A stretch of DNA of 64,000 nt from positions 1 to 64,000 of the forward strand of contig JANYHL010000082.1 of NCBI GenBank assembly GCA_025359085.1. The letters run 5' to 3'. Within the stretch, counting starts at the first letter, position 1. Every line of letters starts with the position of its first letter. The position numbers and the translations under genes are program-made. The notes under the pieces were generated by a model. That model was given only the letters and a program-made list of their open reading frames with translations, was not told where the DNA came from and did no database searches. Positions 28,638 through 38,025 of this stretch are shown here, in pieces. The DNA comes from Gammaproteobacteria bacterium. GTDB lineage: Bacteria; Pseudomonadota; Gammaproteobacteria; Burkholderiales; Burkholderiaceae_C.

Positions 28638-29606
28638 ATGAAGGTTTTCCGCGGTTTTCACCATCCCGACGTGGCCCAGGCCTGCGCCCTGACAATCGGC
28701 AATTTTGACGGCGTGCACCGGGGCCACCAGGCCATGCTGGCGCTGCTCAAAGGCGAGGCCCAGCAGCGCAGCGTGCCCAGCTGCGCGATGACCTTCGAGC
28801 CCCATCCGCGCGACTACTTTGCCGCAGCCAGCCACCAGCCTGATCTGGCACCGGCCCGCATCGGTACGCTGCGCGACAAGCTGGCCGATCTGGCCCTGAG
28901 TGGCGTTGACCAGACCGTGATTCTGCCGTTTGACGCGCGCCTGGCCGGCCTGTCGCCGCAGGCCTTCATCGACCAGGTGCTGGTCAAGGGACTGGGAGCG
29001 AAATACGTCCTGGTGGGCGATGACTTTCGTTTTGGCGCCAGGCGCGCGGGCGACTACGCCCTGCTCGATGCCGCCGGCGTGGCCCAAGGCTTCGACGTGG
29101 CCCGCATGAACAGTTACGAAGTGCATGGCCTGCGGGTGTCAAGCTCGGCCGTGCGCGACGCACTGGGCCAGGGCCGCTTGCAGGATGTGGCACGCCTGTT
29201 GGGCCGGCCGTATCGCATCTCGGGCCACGTGGTGCATGGCCGCAAGCTGGGGCGGGCGCTGGGCTTCAGAACCCTGAACCTGCGCTTTGCCCACTGGAAG
29301 CCCGCCGCCAGCGGCATTTTTGCGGTGCTGGTGCATGGCCTGAGCCCGGCGCCGCTGGCAGGCGTGGCCAACATGGGCATTCGGCCGTCGCTGGACCCGC
29401 GCGATGTGAATGGCGGCCGGGTGCTGCTGGAAACCCATTGCCTGGACTGGCCCGCCCACCTGGGGCCCGAGGGGGCCTACGGTAAAATTATCCGGGTAGA
29501 ACTTCTTCATAAGCTGCACGACGAGCTGAAGTACGACTCTTTGGACGCCCTCACCGCCGGCATCACACAGGATTGCCTTGATGCGCGTGCGTACTTTTCA
29601 AAATAG
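28638..29606 (+). CDS. ribF: Bifunctional riboflavin kinase / FAD synthetase
   Basis: RibF phosphorylates riboflavin to FMN and adenylylates FMN to FAD. The N-terminal FAD synthetase domain has [16 protein letters not shown] (about 16-31), the phosphate-binding pattern of this nucleotidyltransferase fold, and [17 protein letters not shown]. The C-terminal riboflavin kinase domain (from about 185) has [15 protein letters not shown] and the ANMGIRPS segment. At 322 residues it is full length. Its end overlaps the ORF-track start of ileS, but the favoured ileS ATG lies 7 bp after the ribF stop; ribF-ileS-lspA is a common proteobacterial order. Confidence 0.96.
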   Translation: MKVFRGFHHPDVAQACALTIGNFDGVHRGHQAMLALLKGEAQQRSVPSCAMTFEPHPRDYFAAASHQPDLAPARIGTLRDKLADLALSGVDQTVILPFDARLAGLSPQAFIDQVLVKGLGAKYVLVGDDFRFGARRAGDYALLDAAGVAQGFDVARMNSYEVHGLRVSSSAVRDALGQGRLQDVARLLGRPYRISGHVVHGRKLGRALGFRTLNLRFAHWKPAASGIFAVLVHGLSPAPLAGVANMGIRPSLDPRDVNGGRVLLETHCLDWPAHLGPEGAYGKIIRVELLHKLHDELKYDSLDALTAGITQDCLDARAYFSK

Positions 29607-29613
29607 CGCCACC

Positions 29614-32571
29614 ATGACCACCAACACCACTCCGCCCGTCACTTCCACTTCAAGCCAGGCCGTCAAGCCCGACTACCGCGGCACCCTGAATTTGCCCGAC
29701 ACGCCGTTCCCGATGCGCGGTGACCTGCCCAAGCGCGAGCCGGGCTGGGTCAAGCAATGGGAAGACAAAGGTATTTACCAAAAACTGCGCGCTGCCCGCT
29801 GCGGTGCCCCCAAATTTGTGCTGCACGACGGCCCGCCCTATGCCAACGGCCAGATCCACATGGGCCACGCCGTCAACAAAATTCTGAAAGACATGATCGT
29901 CAAGGCGCGCCAGCTCAAAGGCATGGACGCGGCCTACATCCCGGGCTGGGACTGCCACGGCCTGCCGATTGAAAACGCGATTGAAAAGAAATATGGCCGC
30001 AAGCTGGCGCGCGATGAGATGCAGGCCAAAAGCCGCGCCTATGCCACCGAACAGATCGACCTGCAGCGCGAAGACTTCAAACGCCTGGGCGTTTTGGGCG
30101 ACTGGGACCACCCCTACCGCACCATGGACTTCAAGAACGAAGCCGATGAGATTCGGGCCTTCAAGCGCGTCATTGAACGCGGCTTTGTCTACCGGGGTTT
30201 GAAACCGGTGTACTGGTGTTTTGACTGCGGCTCATCCTTGGCCGAGTTCGAGATCGAATACGCCGACAAAAAATCGCAAACACTGGACGTGGGTTTTTTG
30301 TGCGCCGAGCCCGCCAGACTCCTGACTGCCTTCGATTTGGCCGTTCGCCCTGAGCCCGTCGAAGGGTCCGGGTCAGCTTCGACAGGCTCAGCCCGAACGG
30401 ATCAGTGCTCAGATAAGCCCATCTTCGCCGTGATCTGGACCACCACCGCCTGGACCATTCCGGCCAATCAGGCGCTCAACGCCCACCCGGAACTCACCTA
30501 CGCGCTGGTGGATACAGAACGCGGCCTGCTGGTGTTGGCGCAGGATTTGGTGCCGAAGTGCCTGGAACGCTTCGGCTTGAGCGGCACCGTGCTGGCCACG
30601 GCCAACGGCAAGGCGCTGGCGGGCATCAACTTCAAACACCCCTTGGCCCATGTCGATGCCGGCTATGACCGCTTCAGTCCGGTCTATCTGGCCGACTATG
30701 TCAGCGCTGAAGACGGCACCGGCCTGGTTCACTCCTCACCCGCTTATGGGGTGGAGGATTTCAACAGTTGCGTGGCGCACGGCATGGCCATTGATGCCAT
30801 CCTGAACCCGGTGCAAGGCAACGGCGCGTATGCGCCCGAGCTGCCGCTGTTTGGCGGCCAGCACATCTGGAAAGCCTGCCCGCTCATCATCGATGCGTTG
30901 CGTGACGCGGGCCGTCTGTTTGCCACCGAGAACATCGTGCACAGCTACCCGCACTGCTGGCGCCACAAGACGCCGGTGATCTACCGCGCCGCCGCCCAGT
31001 GGTTCATTCGCATGGACGATGGCGTTGGTGTTTTCACCAAAGACAAAGCGCCCAAGTCGCTGCGCCAATTGGCACTGGACGCGATTGAAGAAACCGCGTT
31101 CTACCCCGAAAACGGCAAGGCCCGCCTGCGCGACATGATTGCAGGGCGGCCCGACTGGTGCATCTCCAGACAGCGCAGCTGGGGCGTGCCGCTGCCTTTC
31201 TTTCTGCACAAAGACAGTGGTGAGCTGCACCCGCGCACCATGGAGATTCTGGACATTGCCGCCAGCATGGTGGAACAAGACGGCATCGAAGCCTGGAGCA
31301 AGGCCACGACCGAATCCATCCTGGGCGCGCAGGACGCCGAGCAGTACACCAAGAGCAGCGACATTCTGGAAGTCTGGTTTGATTCCGGCACCACGCACAC
31401 CACGGTACTCAAGGGCTCGCATCCCGACAGCGGCCACCCCGTTGGCCCGGAAACTGATTTGTACCTGGAAGGCCACGACCAGCACCGCGGCTGGTTCCAC
31501 TCCTCGCTCCTGACGGCCTGCGCCATGTACGGCCGCGCGCCCTACAAGGGCATCCTGACGCACGGCTTCACCGTGGACAGCAAGGGCCACAAGATGAGCA
31601 AGAGCGCTGGCAACGGCGTTGATCCGCAAGAAACGTCGAAGAAGCTCGGCGCCGAAATCATCCGCCTGTGGGTCGCGGCCAGCGACTACTCGGGCGACAT
31701 CGCGGGGGACGACAAAATCCTGGCGCGTGTGGTCGACACCTACCGCCGCATCCGCAACACCTTGAAATTTTTGCTGGCCAACACCCAAGACTTTGACCCG
31801 GCGGTGGATCGCGTGCCGCTGGATCAGATGCTCGAAATTGACCGCTACGCCCTCGCCCGCGCCGCCCAGTTGCAGGCCGACATCCTGGCGCATTTTGAAG
31901 TTTATGAATTCCACCCGGTGGTGGCGAAGCTGCAGATTTACTGTTCGGAAGACTTGGGCTCGTTCTACCTCGACGTGCTGAAAGACCGGCTCTACACCAC
32001 CGCGCCCAAATCCTTGGCGCGGCGCAGCGCCCAGACCGCACTGTGGCAAATCACCCAGGCCATGCTGCGCTGGATGGCGCCATTTTTGAGTTTTACCGCG
32101 GAAGAAGCCTGGGGCGTGTTGGGTGCGGCGGGCAAAACGCCGGCCGCCACCCAGGAATCGATCTTCATGGACCGCTACGTCGAGCTTGCCGCGCCCGACA
32201 CTGCCTTGCTGGCCAAATGGGCTCGTATCCGCGAACTGCGCGAGGCGGTCAACAAAGAGATCGAGACCCTGCGCGCTGACGGCCAGGTCGGTTCCTCACT
32301 GCAAGCCGAAGTGGTCCTTACCGTGAACCGCGACGACCACGCGCTGCTGGCCAGCCTGGGCCAGGACTTGAAATTCGTCTTTATCACCTCCGCTATTGAA
32401 TTAATAGCTGGCGACGCACTATCCATAAGGGCTAGCGCCTCAAATGACATAAAGTGTGAGCGCTGCTGGCATTACCGTGACGACATCGGTACTGACGCTG
32501 CCCACCCCACCCTGTGTGGCCGCTGCAGCAGCAACCTGTATGGCGTCGGCGAAGAGCGGGGGTTTGCCTGA
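29614..32571 (+). CDS. ileS: Isoleucyl-tRNA synthetase with two repeat-derived insertions
   Basis: IleRS charges tRNA-Ile and edits misactivated valine. The class I signatures are present: [11 protein letters not shown] near residue 78 and [12 protein letters not shown] near 660, with the CP1 editing domain between them and a C-terminal zinc site (CERCWH and CGRCSSN) from about 948. At 985 residues it exceeds the usual length of about 940. The excess is partly explained by a REP-like element translated at about 242-262 ([20 protein letters not shown]) and an interspersed repeat at about 926-946, just before the zinc domain. Both keep the frame. The stop overlaps the lspA ATG by one base. Confidence 0.96.
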   Translation: MTTNTTPPVTSTSSQAVKPDYRGTLNLPDTPFPMRGDLPKREPGWVKQWEDKGIYQKLRAARCGAPKFVLHDGPPYANGQIHMGHAVNKILKDMIVKARQLKGMDAAYIPGWDCHGLPIENAIEKKYGRKLARDEMQAKSRAYATEQIDLQREDFKRLGVLGDWDHPYRTMDFKNEADEIRAFKRVIERGFVYRGLKPVYWCFDCGSSLAEFEIEYADKKSQTLDVGFLCAEPARLLTAFDLAVRPEPVEGSGSASTGSARTDQCSDKPIFAVIWTTTAWTIPANQALNAHPELTYALVDTERGLLVLAQDLVPKCLERFGLSGTVLATANGKALAGINFKHPLAHVDAGYDRFSPVYLADYVSAEDGTGLVHSSPAYGVEDFNSCVAHGMAIDAILNPVQGNGAYAPELPLFGGQHIWKACPLIIDALRDAGRLFATENIVHSYPHCWRHKTPVIYRAAAQWFIRMDDGVGVFTKDKAPKSLRQLALDAIEETAFYPENGKARLRDMIAGRPDWCISRQRSWGVPLPFFLHKDSGELHPRTMEILDIAASMVEQDGIEAWSKATTESILGAQDAEQYTKSSDILEVWFDSGTTHTTVLKGSHPDSGHPVGPETDLYLEGHDQHRGWFHSSLLTACAMYGRAPYKGILTHGFTVDSKGHKMSKSAGNGVDPQETSKKLGAEIIRLWVAASDYSGDIAGDDKILARVVDTYRRIRNTLKFLLANTQDFDPAVDRVPLDQMLEIDRYALARAAQLQADILAHFEVYEFHPVVAKLQIYCSEDLGSFYLDVLKDRLYTTAPKSLARRSAQTALWQITQAMLRWMAPFLSFTAEEAWGVLGAAGKTPAATQESIFMDRYVELAAPDTALLAKWARIRELREAVNKEIETLRADGQVGSSLQAEVVLTVNRDDHALLASLGQDLKFVFITSAIELIAGDALSIRASASNDIKCERCWHYRDDIGTDAAHPTLCGRCSSNLYGVGEERGFA
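30341..30400 (+). repeat. REP-like inverted repeat (TTCGACAGGCTCAGCCCGAACGG) in ileS
   Basis: CCGTTCGCCCTGAGCCCGTC and CTTCGACAGGCTCAGCCCGA form the two arms of an imperfect inverted repeat. The same sequence recurs at 60021-60044. It is translated in frame in IleRS. Confidence 0.9.
32391..32453 (-). repeat. Interspersed CTAGCCC/AGCTAT repeat inside ileS
   Basis: On the minus strand GCGCTAGCCCTTATGGATAG leads to CCAGCTATTAATTCAATAG, a near-consensus copy. It is antisense to ileS and translated as [19 protein letters not shown]. Confidence 0.9.
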
Positions 32572-33080
32572 TGGCACGGCGCACTTTCTCGGCGGGCTCG
32601 ACCCGCTCGACCGGCATGCTGCAGTGGCTGGGCCTGGCCACCCTCCTCCTGATGGCTGACCAGTTCACCAAGGTCATGATCCTTGGTTTCTACCAGTTGG
32701 GTGACAGCAGCTACGTCACCAGCTTCTTCAATGTGGTGCGGGTGCACAACAGCGGCGCGGCGTTCTCGTTTCTGGCCGGTGCGTCGGGTTGGCAGCGTTG
32801 GTTCTTTACCGTCGTGGGCGTGCTGGCCGCGGCCCTGATTCTGTGGCTGCTCAAGTCTCACGCCGGACAAAAGTTGTTTGCCTTTGCCATGGCCTGCATT
32901 CTGGGCGGCGCCCTGGGCAACGTGATTGACCGCGTGTTGTATGGCTACGTGATCGACTTTCTGGACTTTCACTGGCGCAGCTGGCATTTTCCGGCGTTCA
33001 ACGTGGCCGACAGCGCCATCACCGTGGGTGCCGCCTGTCTGGTTCTGGACGAACTGCTGCGCGTACGGCGCGGGCGCTGA
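32571..33080 (+). CDS. lspA: Lipoprotein signal peptidase (signal peptidase II)
   Basis: LspA cleaves the signal peptide of prolipoproteins in the inner membrane. The 169-residue protein has four hydrophobic segments. The catalytic aspartates lie in the conserved GNVIDRV and FNVADSAI segments, and [12 protein letters not shown] is the other family signature. ATG 32571 overlaps the ileS stop by one base, so it is translationally coupled. Confidence 0.96.
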   Translation: MARRTFSAGSTRSTGMLQWLGLATLLLMADQFTKVMILGFYQLGDSSYVTSFFNVVRVHNSGAAFSFLAGASGWQRWFFTVVGVLAAALILWLLKSHAGQKLFAFAMACILGGALGNVIDRVLYGYVIDFLDFHWRSWHFPAFNVADSAITVGAACLVLDELLRVRRGR

Positions 33081-33086
33081 CCCGTC

Positions 33087-33146
33087 TTTATAATTTTTGA
33101 TAGCACCACCCGCTTATTCAGCAAGGGCTGGCGCCAGATTTGATCT
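33087..33146 (-). repeat. Interspersed CTAGCCC/AGCTAT repeat between lspA and qor
   Basis: On the minus strand ATCTGGCGCCAGCCCTTGCTG leads to GTGCTATCAAAAATTATAA. It lies between the convergent lspA and quinone oxidoreductase genes, where its hairpin could help separate the transcripts. Confidence 0.85.
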
Positions 33147-33155
33147 AAAAAAATA

Positions 33156-34151
33156 TCAAAGCGTCAACACCGTGCAGCCGGTGGTCTTGCGCGCTTCCAG
33201 ATCGCGGTGCGCCTGCTGCACGTCTTCCAGCTTGTAGCGCTGGTCGATGCGAATCGTGACCTGGCCGGATGTCACCGCAGCAAACAAATCATCCGCCATG
33301 GCCTGCGTGCTTTCGCGCGTGGCGATGTGGGTAAACAAGGTCTGCCGCGTCACATACAGCGAGCCTTTGGGGCCCAGAATGGCCGGTGAAAACGGTGCCA
33401 CCGGCCCCGAGGCATTGCCAAAACTGGCCATCAAGCCCAACGGCGCCAGACAGTCCAGCGATTTGTCCCAGGTGTCTTTGCCGACCGAGTCGTACACCAC
33501 CTTGACGCCTTGGCCCGCGGTAATTTCTTTCACCCGGCTCAAAAAATCTTCCGTGGCGTAATTGATGACATAGGCCGCCCCCTGCGCCTTGGCCAGTGCG
33601 CATTTGGCATCCGACCCGGCCGTGCCAATCAGTTGCAGGCCCATGGCTTTGGCCCACTGGCAGGCGATCAGCCCAACGCCACCGGCGGCGGCGTGAAACA
33701 GCACAAAGTCGCCCGCCTGCAATCCGCCCTGCGGCTGGGTGCGCTTGAGCAGATACTGCGCCGTCAAGCCCTTGAGCATCATGGCGGCACCGGTCTCAAA
33801 CGAGAGGGCAGCGGGCAGCTGGCAGACACATTTGGCGGGCATCACGCGCAGCTCGCAGTAGCTGCCGGGCGGTTGTGAAGCGTAGGCGGCACGGTCGCCC
33901 ACCCGCAGGTGCGTCACACCGGCCCCGACCGCCTCCACCACACCCGCGGCTTCCATGCCCAGTTGCAGCGGCATGGGCAAGGCGTACAGGCCGCTGCGCT
34001 GATAGACGTCAATAAAATTCAGGCCGACCGCGTGGTGCCGGATGCGGATTTCACCCGGGCCGGGTTCGCCCACCGTGACATTCACCAGTTTGAGTTGCTC
34101 GGGGCCGCCGTGCTGGTCAATACGGATGGCGCGGGAAGGGATGGGGGTCAT
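33156..34151 (-). CDS. NADPH:quinone oxidoreductase, zinc-free MDR family
   Basis: This 331-residue protein is a Qor-type medium-chain dehydrogenase/reductase. It has the GroES-like N-terminal half (NFIDVYQRSGLY, LGMEAAGVVEAVGAGV) and the nucleotide-binding HAAAGGVGLIACQWAKAMG motif. The zinc-ligand pattern of alcohol dehydrogenases is absent. Such enzymes reduce quinones by one electron using NADPH. I chose ATG 34151 (MTPIPSRAIRID); the ORF-track start at 34313 adds an unrelated 54 residues. Confidence 0.9.
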   Translation of the reverse strand: MTPIPSRAIRIDQHGGPEQLKLVNVTVGEPGPGEIRIRHHAVGLNFIDVYQRSGLYALPMPLQLGMEAAGVVEAVGAGVTHLRVGDRAAYASQPPGSYCELRVMPAKCVCQLPAALSFETGAAMMLKGLTAQYLLKRTQPQGGLQAGDFVLFHAAAGGVGLIACQWAKAMGLQLIGTAGSDAKCALAKAQGAAYVINYATEDFLSRVKEITAGQGVKVVYDSVGKDTWDKSLDCLAPLGLMASFGNASGPVAPFSPAILGPKGSLYVTRQTLFTHIATRESTQAMADDLFAAVTSGQVTIRIDQRYKLEDVQQAHRDLEARKTTGCTVLTL

Positions 34152-34318
34152 AAGGGGTCTCCAGAAATGGAAGGGTCCCGCATGTTGCCATGAAATGCCG
34201 GGCGATTGCTTGTGTGCTGCCACTGCAAGCGCCGGGGTCATCCTGATCGTGGGCGGTATTGCGGTGTCATCGTCACGACGGTGAACCCGCGCTAACGCCC
34301 GTTTGAAGGGCAAAAGCT

Positions 34319-35113
34319 TTAGAAAGTGCCCGGATAGGCGCCACCATCAGCCAGCACGTTTTGTCCGTTGATGTAGCCCGCCTGCTGGCTGCACAAGAAA
34401 GCGCAGACGGCGCCAAATTCTTCCACCGTGCCAAAGCGCCGGGCCGGAATGGTGTTGCGCCGTGCGGCCATGACGACATCCAGGGATTGGCTGGTTTTTT
34501 GCGCGGCGCCCCGCATCACCCCCTGCAGACGGTCGGTGTCAAACGCACCCGGCAGCAGATTGTTGATGGTGACACCTTTTGCCGCCAAACCACTGCGCGC
34601 CACACCGGCCACAAAGCCGGTCAAGCCGCTGCGCGCGCCGTTGGACAGACCCAGGATGTCGATCGGCGCCTTCACGGCGCCCGAGGTGATGTTGATGATG
34701 CGGCCGAAGCCGCGCGCCGCCATGCCGTCCACGGTGGCCTTGATCAACTCAATCGGTGTCAGCATATTGGCATCCAGCGCCCGAATCCAGGCGTCGCGGT
34801 CCCAATCGCGAAAGTCGCCGGTCGGCGGGCCACCGGCGTTGGTGACCACAATGTCAAAGTCGCTGCGCGCTGCGAACACCGCCTGCCGACCCGCTGTCGT
34901 TGTAATATCTTCAGCAACAAATTGGACTGTAGCCCCCGTCGAATGGGCGTTATCAGCTATCAATTTTAAAGCAGATGCCTGCAGCACCTCCGCCCCTCGG
35001 GCCACCAGCAGCACATGGACGCCTTCGCGCACCAGCGCCTGGGCACAACCGAACCCCAAACCCTTGCTGGCCCCGCACACCAAGGCCCATTTACCGGCAA
35101 TTCCTAAGTCCAT
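34319..35113 (-). CDS. Atypical short-chain dehydrogenase/reductase lacking the catalytic Tyr-x3-Lys
   Basis: The 264-residue SDR fold is complete: GASKGLGFG near residue 14, VTNAGGPP near 90-97, and a C-terminal GAYPGTF end. The serine of the active site is present (NITSG), but where YxxxK should follow the sequence is LSNGAR, so the catalytic tyrosine and lysine are serine and arginine. I recall the SNGAR pattern as typical of a FabG-like subfamily, so this is probably not a local mutation. Its reaction is unknown. A copy of the interspersed repeat is translated at about residues 47-66 in the loop after VLQASAL. Confidence 0.85.
   Translation of the reverse strand: MDLGIAGKWALVCGASKGLGFGCAQALVREGVHVLLVARGAEVLQASALKLIADNAHSTGATVQFVAEDITTTAGRQAVFAARSDFDIVVTNAGGPPTGDFRDWDRDAWIRALDANMLTPIELIKATVDGMAARGFGRIINITSGAVKAPIDILGLSNGARSGLTGFVAGVARSGLAAKGVTINNLLPGAFDTDRLQGVMRGAAQKTSQSLDVVMAARRNTIPARRFGTVEEFGAVCAFLCSQQAGYINGQNVLADGGAYPGTF
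34916..34972 (+). repeat. Interspersed CTAGCCC/AGCTAT repeat inside the SDR gene
   Basis: AAATTGGACTGTAGCCCCCG, then GGGCGTTATCAGCTATCAATTTTAAAG. It is in frame and antisense to the gene. Confidence 0.85.
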
Positions 35114-35181
35114 GACAGATCACTCTCTAAAAATATGTGGATGCTGACAATGATACGTGGTGAAAGCAGCGGTAAAAAACC

Positions 35182-38025
35182 TCAGGCAAAGCCGTGCATG
35201 AGCCTGCTGGCCTGCTCCTGCGGCTTGAACTGGTTGAAGCGCGGCAAGAACTTGTCCCAGTCGATGATGTGGCTGTCGAGCTCAGGGCCGTCAACGCAGG
35301 CGTGCTTGCGCACCATCTTGCCGTCAATGGTCACAGGCACCATGCAGGCGCCACACATGCCGGTGGCATCGACCATGATCGAGTTCAGGCTGGCCACCGT
35401 CTTGACACCAAAAGGCTTGGTCATATCACTGACGGCACGCATCATCAGCGGCGGGCCAATCGTGACCACTTCTGCGATTTTTCGGCCCTGGCTGCTCATG
35501 CCATCTTTAAGCATGGCTTCGAGCGGCGTCGTGACAAAACCCTTCGCGCCAAAGCTGCCGTCGTTGCTGGTGTAAATGACGTCCAGCAAATCAGGGAACT
35601 CGGCTTGCAGCTGGCTCACACGCTCGCCCGCCTTGACCCAAAACAGCAGCTCAGAATTGCGAAAGCCCGCAATCAGCGTGACATGGTTGCCCAGGCGCAG
35701 ATGCGCCCGCATGATCGGGTAAACCGGCGGCAAGCCCAGGCCACCGGCAGTGAACACCACCGTCTGCTGGCCTTCATAGCGGTGCAATGCACTGGGCAGG
35801 CCGAGCGGGCCGGCGATACCGGTAAAGGCATCGCCCACACCCATTTTGTTGATGGCGATGCTGCTCGCGCCCATGGCTTGCACCACCAGGCAAATGGTGC
35901 CGGCTTTGGCATCCCAGTCGGCCAGCGTCAACGGAATGAGTTCACCCTTGTCCCACGGCAACACGCGCACGAATTGCCCGGCCTGCGCTGACCTGGCGAC
36001 CAGCGGCGAATGCACGATGAACTCGACAATGCCGTCGGCCAGGTCAATCTTCTGCAAAATTGTCTGCGGCGCCGCACCCATGCGGGTGTAGTGCGCGGCG
36101 CTTTGGACCATGGCACTGATCTCGTGCGCCGTCAGGTCGATGTCGCCCACAATCTCACGCGCGGCAGCCTGACCATCACCGGCGGCGCGAATCGCCGTGG
36201 AGCCGCCCCGCGCCGCATCGCCGCCCGAATAAACCCCGACCAGCGAGGTCTGCTGCGAGCCCGGGGCCAAATCAATGGTGCCCCATTTGGTGGTCTTGAG
36301 ACTGGGTTCGGATTCGCGGATGATGGGGTTGGGTGTGTTGCCCAGCGCCATGATGACCAGGTCCACCGCCATCGATTCGGACTCGCCGGTGCTCACCGGA
36401 CTGCGCCGGCCCGAGGCATCGGGCGCACCCAGCGCGATCACATCCAGCAGGCTGTGGGTCACAAAGTGGGTCTTGTCGTCGCCAACGAATTCGCGCGGCG
36501 CGCGCAGCTCTTTGAGTTCAATGCCTTCCTCAAACGCATGGTGCAATTCTTCGACCCGCACCGGCATCTCGGCCTGCGTGCGGCGATAGACGATGGTGAC
36601 CAGGCCGCCCAGGCGGCGCGCCGTGCGCGCGGCGTCCATCGCCGTGTTGCCACCGCCAATGACCATGATGCGTTTGCCGCGCGTCTCGGGCAAGGGTGTC
36701 TCGTAGTCCTGGTGCAGGCCCTGCATCAGGTTCACGCGCGTCAAAAACTCGTTGGCCGACATGACGTTGAGCAGGTGCTCGCCCGGCACATTCATGAAGC
36801 GCGGCAAACCGGCGCCGGTGCCGATGAATATTTTCCAAAAACCCGCTTGTTTCAGGTCCTCCAGCGTCGCCGTTTTGCCCACCACAAAGTTGGCGACAAA
36901 CTTGCCGCCGAGCAGTTTGATCTTGCCCACCACATCGTCGATCAGGTCGTTCGGCAGCCGGAACTCGGGAATACCGTAGCGCAACACGCCGCCGAGCGCA
37001 TGAAAGGCCTCGAACACCGTCACCGGGAAACCCTCGGAGGCCAGCAGGTAAGCGTTGATCAACCCGGCCGGGCCAGAGCCCACCACGGCGACCGGCGGTT
37101 TGTCGGCTTTGGCCCAGGGGTCGGGAATGTTGGCAAAGCGCGCGGCAATGCCCTCGGCATTGACCAGCTTCTCGCGCTGCGGCAAGTACCACTCGATCTG
37201 GCCGATCTCGATCGGCTGCTTCTGGTGTGTGCAAACGCCCTGGCATTGCAACTCCTGCGGGCAAACACGCCCGGTCACATTGGGCAGCGGGTTGCAATTT
37301 TCGATCAGCTCCATTGCTTCACGAAAGCGCCCGGTGCCCAGCAGTTCCAGCATTTCCGGGATATGGATTTTGACCGGACAGCCGCCCTTGGGCTCCGCCT
37401 GGCCCGCCACATGCAGACCTATCTCGCACGGCCGGTCTTCGCACTGCTTGTCGCGCAGCGCTTCCAGCCAGACAAACATCTCAACCTCGCGCGCGCTGTA
37501 ACCCTGGCTCATGTAACCCAGGTAACCCTGGTTTACCAGGCCGAAGTCCTGCGAGCGCTCCACCGCGTCGCGCATAAAGGGGGGAATAAAATTTTCCGCC
37601 GGCCAGTTTTGCGACAAGCCCTTGAACATCGGGTAGCGCTCTGACAAATGGGTGTCAATGGCGCGCACAAACTTGCGCTTGAGCTTGAGCGGCACGTTCC
37701 AGACAAAGCGCATCAACACCTTGCTGGTGTCATCGTCGCGCAACATCAGGGCCCACAGGGTGCGGATGAAATCGGGGCCAAGCTCGTCTTGCTGAAACTC
37801 CCACACCATGGCCTCGCTGCCGTCAGCGATGAAGATGTCACGAAAGGCCTGCGGCTCACTGAGCAGGCGCCGCCGCAACAGCGCCAATTGGCGATGAAAG
37901 GTCTCGACCGCTTCGGTCTGCTCCAGGGCGTCGATCTGCGAGCGCGTGGTATCGAGCGTGCGGCTCGCGCTGAGGTAGCGGCCCAGATCGTCGCCGCTGG
38001 CGGGGCTCAGGCTTTCGGTGCTCAC
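35182..38025 (-). CDS. Fused Nfn-type ferredoxin:NADP oxidoreductase (GltD-like plus FNR-like)
   Basis: The 947-residue protein joins modules normally encoded by two genes. Residues 1 to about 205 are a helical domain I do not recognise. Residues about 206-640 match the GltD/NfnB large subunit: an N-terminal cysteine cluster (GGCPVKIHIPE to VCPQELQCQGVC), VVGSGPAG near 312 and IGGGNTAMD near 458. Residues about 655-947 match NfnA/PyrK-like reductases, with FTAGGLGLPPVYP and the [2Fe-2S] region MCGACMVPV...HACVDGP near 890. NfnAB enzymes couple ferredoxin, NADH and NADP(H) by electron bifurcation; whether this fusion bifurcates is unknown. The start is GTG 38025, which overlaps the PFOR stop (GTGA). 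Confidence 0.85.
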   Translation of the reverse strand: MSTESLSPASGDDLGRYLSASRTLDTTRSQIDALEQTEAVETFHRQLALLRRRLLSEPQAFRDIFIADGSEAMVWEFQQDELGPDFIRTLWALMLRDDDTSKVLMRFVWNVPLKLKRKFVRAIDTHLSERYPMFKGLSQNWPAENFIPPFMRDAVERSQDFGLVNQGYLGYMSQGYSAREVEMFVWLEALRDKQCEDRPCEIGLHVAGQAEPKGGCPVKIHIPEMLELLGTGRFREAMELIENCNPLPNVTGRVCPQELQCQGVCTHQKQPIEIGQIEWYLPQREKLVNAEGIAARFANIPDPWAKADKPPVAVVGSGPAGLINAYLLASEGFPVTVFEAFHALGGVLRYGIPEFRLPNDLIDDVVGKIKLLGGKFVANFVVGKTATLEDLKQAGFWKIFIGTGAGLPRFMNVPGEHLLNVMSANEFLTRVNLMQGLHQDYETPLPETRGKRIMVIGGGNTAMDAARTARRLGGLVTIVYRRTQAEMPVRVEELHHAFEEGIELKELRAPREFVGDDKTHFVTHSLLDVIALGAPDASGRRSPVSTGESESMAVDLVIMALGNTPNPIIRESEPSLKTTKWGTIDLAPGSQQTSLVGVYSGGDAARGGSTAIRAAGDGQAAAREIVGDIDLTAHEISAMVQSAAHYTRMGAAPQTILQKIDLADGIVEFIVHSPLVARSAQAGQFVRVLPWDKGELIPLTLADWDAKAGTICLVVQAMGASSIAINKMGVGDAFTGIAGPLGLPSALHRYEGQQTVVFTAGGLGLPPVYPIMRAHLRLGNHVTLIAGFRNSELLFWVKAGERVSQLQAEFPDLLDVIYTSNDGSFGAKGFVTTPLEAMLKDGMSSQGRKIAEVVTIGPPLMMRAVSDMTKPFGVKTVASLNSIMVDATGMCGACMVPVTIDGKMVRKHACVDGPELDSHIIDWDKFLPRFNQFKPQEQASRLMHGFA

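Noticed and set aside
36010-37644. 544-residue plus-strand ORF opposite the Nfn-like gene
   Set aside because: Antisense shadow; composition rich in R, H, Q, G with no family pattern.
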